DNA of 10,818 bases from Bacteroidales bacterium UBA4417 (GTDB lineage: Bacteria; Bacteroidota; Bacteroidia; Bacteroidales; UBA4417): the NCBI GenBank assembly GCA_002389705.1, contig DGQJ01000154.1, positions 1 to 10,818 on the forward strand, read 5' to 3'. The first letter of the stretch is position 1, and each line of letters starts with the position of its first letter. Below are positions 7,231 through 10,818 of the stretch, piece after piece. The notes below the pieces were generated by a model. It saw only the letters and a list, made by a program, of their open reading frames with translations, had not been told where the DNA came from and searched no databases. A program made the position numbers and the translations under genes.

Positions 7231-7447
7231 TTGAAGCAACTGTTACCTGAACTGCTGTATGCAACACTATACCGTCAATATGATACATTACTGCTGGAAG
7301 GCAATAATCCAGGTGATAGGAAGCCGGGGTGGGATAAACTACAAGCAGCAGATCGCCAACAAATTTATTATGTTAATGTAGGGTGCAGGTATTGGCTATT
7401 TCATCTTAATTTATACCTTTGCCGCAGCTAAAAACCGCGTGGTTTAA
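7231..7447 (+). pseudogene. Possible frameshifted remnant of a small membrane protein
   Basis: A frame opens at TTG 7231 and reads 51 plausible residues up to QQIYYVNVG (Gly codon 7381-7383). In that frame it then ends as poorer sequence at TAA 7429-7431. Dropping one base (T7384) continues in the next frame as GAGIGYFILIYTFAAAKNR, a good membrane helix with basic end, stopping at TAA 7445-7447. The join is suggestive of a decayed gene, but several things weaken it: the TTG start, no homologue that I recognise, and a glyA promoter inside the segment. It may be chance. Confidence 0.18.
7392..7421 (+). promoter_or_regulatory. glyA promoter
   Basis: TTG at 7392-7394, a 19-base spacer and TACCTTTG at 7414-7421 match the Bacteroidota vegetative promoter exactly. 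Transcription should begin near 7428, about 50 bases before the glyA ATG. The bases just before the ATG are A-rich (ATATAAAAAA), typical of start regions lacking a Shine-Dalgarno in this phylum. The 11-base string TACCTTTGCCG (7414-7424) recurs at the OstA-like gene. Confidence 0.78.
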
Positions 7448-7480
7448 ACTATTTGTTTACAACACACTACATATAAAAAA

Positions 7481-8761
7481 ATGAAAAAAGACAAAATTAT
7501 TTTCGACCTCATCCACGATGAACAAAACCGGCAGATGCACGGTATTGAACTGATTGCTTCAGAGAATTTTGTAAGCGAGCAGGTTCTTAAAGCCATGGGA
7601 TCGGTACTCACCAACAAGTACGCCGAAGGTTACCCGGGGCGCAGGTACTATGGTGGCTGCCAGGTAGTGGATCAAACCGAACAAATTGCCATCGACAGGG
7701 CAAAAGCGCTATTTGGAGCCGAATGGGCCAATGTACAACCGCACTCAGGTGCCCAGGCCAACATGGCCGTGCTGATGACCATTCTGAAACCCGGCGACAC
7801 TTTTATGGGGCTTAACCTTTCGCATGGCGGCCACTTATCGCACGGATCACCAGTAAACTCTTCAGGAATTCTCTACAACCCGATTGCGTATGGCGTTGAG
7901 GAAGAAACAGGCACCATCGATTATGACAAAATGGAAGCTGCTGCAGTTGCAGGGAAGCCAAAACTAATTATTGCCGGCGCTTCGGCCTACAGCCGCGACT
8001 GGGATTACAAACGTATGCGCCAGATTGCAGATAAAGTAGGTGCATTGCTTATGGCTGATATTGCCCATCCTGCTGGCTTAATCGCTCGCGGATTACTGAA
8101 CGACCCGGTTCCATATTGCCATATTATCACCACAACTACACACAAAACCCTGCGTGGACCACGTGGCGGACTTATTATCATGGGCAAGGATTTCGAAAAC
8201 CCATGGGGATTGAAAACTCCAAAAGGCGAGCCCAAAATGATGTCGGCTATGCTCGACAGTGCTGTATTCCCAGGTATACAGGGCGGTCCGCTGGAACATG
8301 TAATTGCAGCCAAAGCTGTTGCATTCGGCGAAGCACTTTCGGAAGAGTTTATGGATTACGCCATGCAGGTTAAGAAAAACGCCCAGGTGATGTCGAAAGC
8401 ATTTACCGATAAAGGATATAAAGTAATTTCGGGAGGCACCGACAATCACCTGATGCTGATCGACCTGCGCACAAAATATCCTGACATTACCGGTAAAATG
8501 GTTGAAAACCTGCTTGTTAAAGCTGATATCACACTGAATAAGAATATGGTTCCTTTCGACAGCCGTACGCCATTCACCACCTCAGGTATACGTGTTGGTA
8601 CACCAGCCATCACTACCCGCGGCCTGAAAGAAGAGCATATGCCGGTAATTGTCGACCTGGTTGATACCGTGATTGCTAACCACGAGAATGAAGAAGTTAT
8701 CACCAAAGTACGCACACAGGTAAATGAAATGATGAGCGAATTCCCATTGTTTGCTTACTAA
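7481..8761 (+). CDS. glyA: Serine hydroxymethyltransferase
   Basis: A 426-residue cytoplasmic PLP enzyme that interconverts serine plus tetrahydrofolate with glycine plus 5,10-methylene-tetrahydrofolate, the main one-carbon source for purine, thymidylate and methionine synthesis. It is full length for the family. Visible signatures are IASEN (25-29, substrate-binding Ser27), [14 protein letters not shown] (46-59), GGHLSHGS (116-123), [10 protein letters not shown] with PLP-ring-contacting Asp193, the [14 protein letters not shown] block with Schiff-base Lys222, and GIRVGTPA with substrate carboxylate-binding Arg371. A segment after the lysine block, with [12 protein letters not shown] then the [11 protein letters not shown] motif, is a little longer than in enterobacterial enzymes; I recall this as usual for Bacteroidota. 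All key residues are intact. It appears monocistronic, with its own promoter at 7392-7421 and a strong terminator 20 bases after the stop. Confidence 0.98.
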   Translation: MKKDKIIFDLIHDEQNRQMHGIELIASENFVSEQVLKAMGSVLTNKYAEGYPGRRYYGGCQVVDQTEQIAIDRAKALFGAEWANVQPHSGAQANMAVLMTILKPGDTFMGLNLSHGGHLSHGSPVNSSGILYNPIAYGVEEETGTIDYDKMEAAAVAGKPKLIIAGASAYSRDWDYKRMRQIADKVGALLMADIAHPAGLIARGLLNDPVPYCHIITTTTHKTLRGPRGGLIIMGKDFENPWGLKTPKGEPKMMSAMLDSAVFPGIQGGPLEHVIAAKAVAFGEALSEEFMDYAMQVKKNAQVMSKAFTDKGYKVISGGTDNHLMLIDLRTKYPDITGKMVENLLVKADITLNKNMVPFDSRTPFTTSGIRVGTPAITTRGLKEEHMPVIVDLVDTVIANHENEEVITKVRTQVNEMMSEFPLFAY

Positions 8762-8781
8762 AACTCCCAAAGCCTAAATTT

Positions 8782-8823
8782 AAAAAGCGGTGCAGTAACA
8801 ATTTACAGCACCGCTTTTTTTTT
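8782..8823 (+). terminator. Intrinsic terminator of glyA
   Basis: GCGGTGC (8787-8793) pairs perfectly with GCACCGC (8808-8814). An inner GTAA/TTAC stem (8795-8798 with 8803-8806) closes a CAAT loop after an A-A mismatch. Nine T residues follow (8815-8823), and five A residues before the stem (8782-8786) could pair with part of that tract. This is a textbook Rho-independent terminator, and the A run could give weaker function in the opposite direction. Confidence 0.93.
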
Positions 8824-8950
8824 GTTCTGTATCACTGTTGCTGATTTTATCAATGCTTTAAACGAATAAGTATCTTAGATCCTGTTAAAATTGTGGTTTT
8901 TAACTTTCAGAGGGGCGATGGGGTGAAAGGTGATTGCCCTGACTTTCCTT

Positions 8951-8985
8951 ACTTCGGACTTCGGACTCCTGTCTTCCGTCTTCTT
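8951..8985. repeat. Short degenerate heptamer tandem repeat
   Basis: Five seven-base units run head to tail: ACTTCGG, ACTTCGG, ACTCCTG, TCTTCCG, TCTTCTT. The first two are identical and the rest increasingly diverged. It lies in the 195-base spacer between the glyA terminator and the convergent OstA-like gene, where I see no other gene. Its role is unknown; slippage-prone intergenic repeats like this are often neutral. Confidence 0.5.
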
Positions 8986-9018
8986 TTCAACTCGTATTTA
9001 ACAAATGTAAACAGTCTC

Positions 9019-10614
9019 TTATTTTTTATCAGGTTCCGGAGCCGCTGATCCGGTTTTAGGTTGCTCTTTTGATTTGTCGGGCGACTCTATTTTGAATTCC
9101 GATTTCCTGAAAATATCATCTTTATTCAATGGCCTCACCAGGTCGCGCCAGCTGAAGCCTTTGAGCTTACGCTGATCTTCAGCCACAGATTTCACGGGGA
9201 ACATATTACCCGCAGGCTTGTCATAGTAAACAATCCGTTCAATTTTACTGTTGTTCACATAAAGCCTCATTTTGCTCCCGGCAGCTTTATTTACACCAAT
9301 CAGTGCTTTGTCGTCCTCACGTACAAAATACACAGTTTCGGCATTGCCAACCACATCAATGCTTCGTAATTCATTGTTCACCAGGTTCCCAACCATATTT
9401 TTGCCCCTGATCTGGTTAAAGCTATCCGTGGTATCCTTCGAGACAATAAACGCTGTGCTGTACATATAAATTTTCTTAATAGCGTTTTTTCCGGTTAGTA
9501 TACGGATAGTATCGGCTGTAAGCTGGTTTTTATCCGACCACAGCACGGGATTACGATACATGTTGATGAGTGAATCGGCGAAACTGAAATTAAGCGAGTC
9601 GCAGGCACCTTGTATATCGTTGCGGTAAAACCTGGTATTGTGGTAGGCAAATAAGTTTTTGGTTTCGTTTTTGGTCGTGTCGAAAGTAGCTTTCAGGGTG
9701 TCGGCATGCAGGTAAAGAGTATCCTGCTTATCGCCCATGATGGCTACAGCATGGCTGGTAAACAGGCTGTAGCCCTTGGTTTTCCAGTATTCGGCAAAAT
9801 TGCCCTTAATTACAACGTCCTGAACGGTATCAGTCATCACCACGTTGTTAACGGCTTTACCATATTTGGTTTTTTCGTTATAATACAGGCTGTCGCCGGT
9901 TAACCTGCGGTTATCATCCACCAGCAAGGCATTTAGGCTGAAACGCGATTTACTGGTGGTACGATCATATTCGCCATCTTCGCAATACAGGTAATTGTCT
10001 TTGCCTTTGAGTATGGTTGGCCCGAGAAAGTAACTGATGCGCGACACCGTGTTGTATTTCAATGTATCGCAATTAATTTTATACTCAGGATTAGTAAGCA
10101 CAACGTCGTCCCTGAAATACATCAGTTTCTGATTGGTATGATAAAAACACCTTTGGCTGGTGAGCACATTGTCGCCGTTCACCATTTTGCCTCCTGTCGT
10201 ATAACTGGCAATACCTGTGTTCCGGTCGAAAAGCATTACATCGGTAGTTAAGGTTGTCTGTTTATCAACCAGGCGGACATTTTCGCGCACGGTAGCCATT
10301 TTGGTATTGCCGTCGTAATGCAGAAATTTACCATATAAATTTAGCGTGTCGCTCGATTTGATACGCACATTGCCATAACATTCGAGCGTATTGGTTTTTT
10401 CGTACAGCCAGGCACTGTCGCAATACAGGTAAGCACCCTCGTGTTCAAAAACCGGGTTATTTAACGCACGGGTCATATCGCCCATGCTGCTCGAATGCCT
10501 TAGTTCGCCGGCATTCATCTGTATACGCATGCGTTGAGCCATCAGGCCTGGTGATTGCAAAAGCATGATCACCAGAGTTAAAACAGCAATTATGTAGAAT
10601 CGAAATTTCAGCAT
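9019..10614 (-). CDS. OstA/LptA-like lipopolysaccharide transport protein
   Basis: A 531-residue exported protein read from the ATG at 10614. The signal peptide is residues 1-26 (MLKFRF, hydrophobic core, GLMA before Gln27). The body is a series of LptA/OstA-like beta-strand repeats in which Asp-x-Leu/Tyr-x-Tyr turns alternate with GNVxI-type strands, for example LECYGNVRI, CDTLKYN, LTGDSLYYN and ADTLKATF. It matches the OstA-like family of Bacteroidota, several times the size of enterobacterial LptA (about 185 residues). LptA-type proteins form the periplasmic beta-jellyroll bridge carrying LPS to the outer membrane; that role is inferred by family. The C-terminal 20 or so residues are a Lys/Pro/Glu-rich, probably disordered tail. 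The frame is open upstream to an ATG at 10677, which would add 21 residues ahead of the signal peptide. I reject that start because the -7 element at 10635-10642 lies inside the extension. Neither lptC nor lptD is visible in the window. Confidence 0.88.
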   Translation of the reverse strand: MLKFRFYIIAVLTLVIMLLQSPGLMAQRMRIQMNAGELRHSSSMGDMTRALNNPVFEHEGAYLYCDSAWLYEKTNTLECYGNVRIKSSDTLNLYGKFLHYDGNTKMATVRENVRLVDKQTTLTTDVMLFDRNTGIASYTTGGKMVNGDNVLTSQRCFYHTNQKLMYFRDDVVLTNPEYKINCDTLKYNTVSRISYFLGPTILKGKDNYLYCEDGEYDRTTSKSRFSLNALLVDDNRRLTGDSLYYNEKTKYGKAVNNVVMTDTVQDVVIKGNFAEYWKTKGYSLFTSHAVAIMGDKQDTLYLHADTLKATFDTTKNETKNLFAYHNTRFYRNDIQGACDSLNFSFADSLINMYRNPVLWSDKNQLTADTIRILTGKNAIKKIYMYSTAFIVSKDTTDSFNQIRGKNMVGNLVNNELRSIDVVGNAETVYFVREDDKALIGVNKAAGSKMRLYVNNSKIERIVYYDKPAGNMFPVKSVAEDQRKLKGFSWRDLVRPLNKDDIFRKSEFKIESPDKSKEQPKTGSAAPEPDKK

Positions 10615-10634
10615 CAGGGTTTTAAAATTCACGG

Positions 10635-10642
10635 CAAAGGTA
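10635..10642 (-). promoter_or_regulatory. -7 element of the OstA-like gene
   Basis: On the minus strand this reads TACCTTTG, an exact TAnnTTTG match, 20 bases before the ATG at 10614. The upstream element is weak: TTTG on the minus strand at 10669-10666 is 23 bases away, longer than the usual 19-21. A leader of about 15 bases is predicted. The site decides the start codon, because transcripts begun here could not include the ATG at 10677. Confidence 0.62.
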
Positions 10643-10818
10643 AGTAATGTAAACAAATACTCAGCCAAAGCACGCAACAGCTTAAGTTCTGATTTGCGAA
10701 AGGTATCTTAAAGTTTGTTAATTGGCAGGCTGGTTGGCAAATGAATGGAAGCCAGAACTTAAAACTCATCATTTAGCAGAAAATGATTTTTTCAAAAATG
10801 AGCCTTTTCCCTGACGTT
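10643..10818. other. Right edge of window, no gene assigned
   Basis: Upstream of the OstA-like gene the sequence is AT-rich. Two marginal possibilities exist at the edge. On the plus strand a frame opens at ATG 10783 (MIFSKMSLFPDV) and leaves the window after 12 codons. On the minus strand one frame enters from the right and ends as FLKKSFSAK at two consecutive TGA codons near 10770, which could be the C terminus of an upstream co-directional gene. Neither is long enough to support. Confidence 0.4.

Larger units (their letters stand above)
7106..7480. other. Intergenic region between divergent genes, 375 bases
   Basis: The first 100 bases are AT-rich and contain the -7 element of the minus-strand YD-repeat gene. 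The 7231-7447 part has more coding-like composition and may be a broken small gene, listed separately. The glyA promoter lies at 7392-7421, leaving a glyA leader of about 50 bases. That is too short for a known glycine or tetrahydrofolate riboswitch, and I see none. Confidence 0.6.

Noticed and set aside
7422..7480. Glycine or tetrahydrofolate riboswitch in the glyA leader
   Set aside because: The predicted leader is only about 50 bases, shorter than those aptamers, and shows no matching stem arrangement.
8005..8715. Minus-strand open frames within glyA
   Set aside because: They are antisense to an intact serine hydroxymethyltransferase with all catalytic residues. Nothing in them looks like a protein family.
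8913..8939. GGGCGAT/ATTGCCC hairpin as a second terminator between glyA and the OstA-like gene
   Set aside because: It needs a wobble pair, has a long loop and has no T tract on either strand. The glyA terminator is already complete upstream.
10615..10677. In-frame N-terminal extension of the OstA-like protein starting at ATG 10677
   Set aside because: The promoter -7 element lies inside it, and it would place 21 residues ahead of a clean signal peptide.

Overview
The window looks like chromosomal sequence from a member of the Bacteroidota, probably class Bacteroidia. Four things point there: the promoter form (TTG or TTTG, 19-20 bases, then TAnnTTTG); start codons preceded by A/T-rich sequence rather than a Shine-Dalgarno; two large CBM9/DUF5916-type envelope proteins; and an OstA-like protein of the long Bacteroidota type. 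No rRNA, tRNA, CRISPR array, transposase or phage gene is visible.

Layout: (1) 1-4415, minus strand: two tandem, clearly homologous CBM9-like/DUF5916 envelope proteins. The downstream copy runs off the left edge of the window. (2) 4416-4847: a divergent intergenic region with a near-ideal promoter for the next gene. (3) 4848-5936, plus strand: a patatin-like lipid hydrolase with an N-terminal membrane or export segment. (4) 5924-6158: a compact nested inverted repeat that looks like a MITE or REP-type element. It overlaps the patatin stop codon and separates that gene from its convergent neighbour. (5) 6206-7105, minus strand: a protein made almost entirely of about ten YD-like repeats of roughly 25 residues, with no signal peptide. 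(6) 7481-8761, plus strand: glyA, serine hydroxymethyltransferase, with a clear promoter and a strong intrinsic terminator. (7) 9019-10614, minus strand: an OstA/LptA-like lipopolysaccharide-transport protein whose promoter fixes the start codon 63 bases inside the longest open frame. (8) 10615-10818: the divergent or upstream edge, where no gene can be assigned safely.

The genes do not form one pathway. The two DUF5916 proteins may be a functional pair at the outer membrane. OstA serves envelope biogenesis, glyA is one-carbon housekeeping, and the patatin and YD-repeat proteins are accessory genes of unknown substrate. I see no convincing new multi-gene system. The points most worth a second look are the MITE-like element ending in the patatin stop codon, the degenerate oxyanion loop of the patatin, the regular stand-alone YD-repeat protein, and a possible frameshifted small membrane-protein remnant under the glyA promoter.
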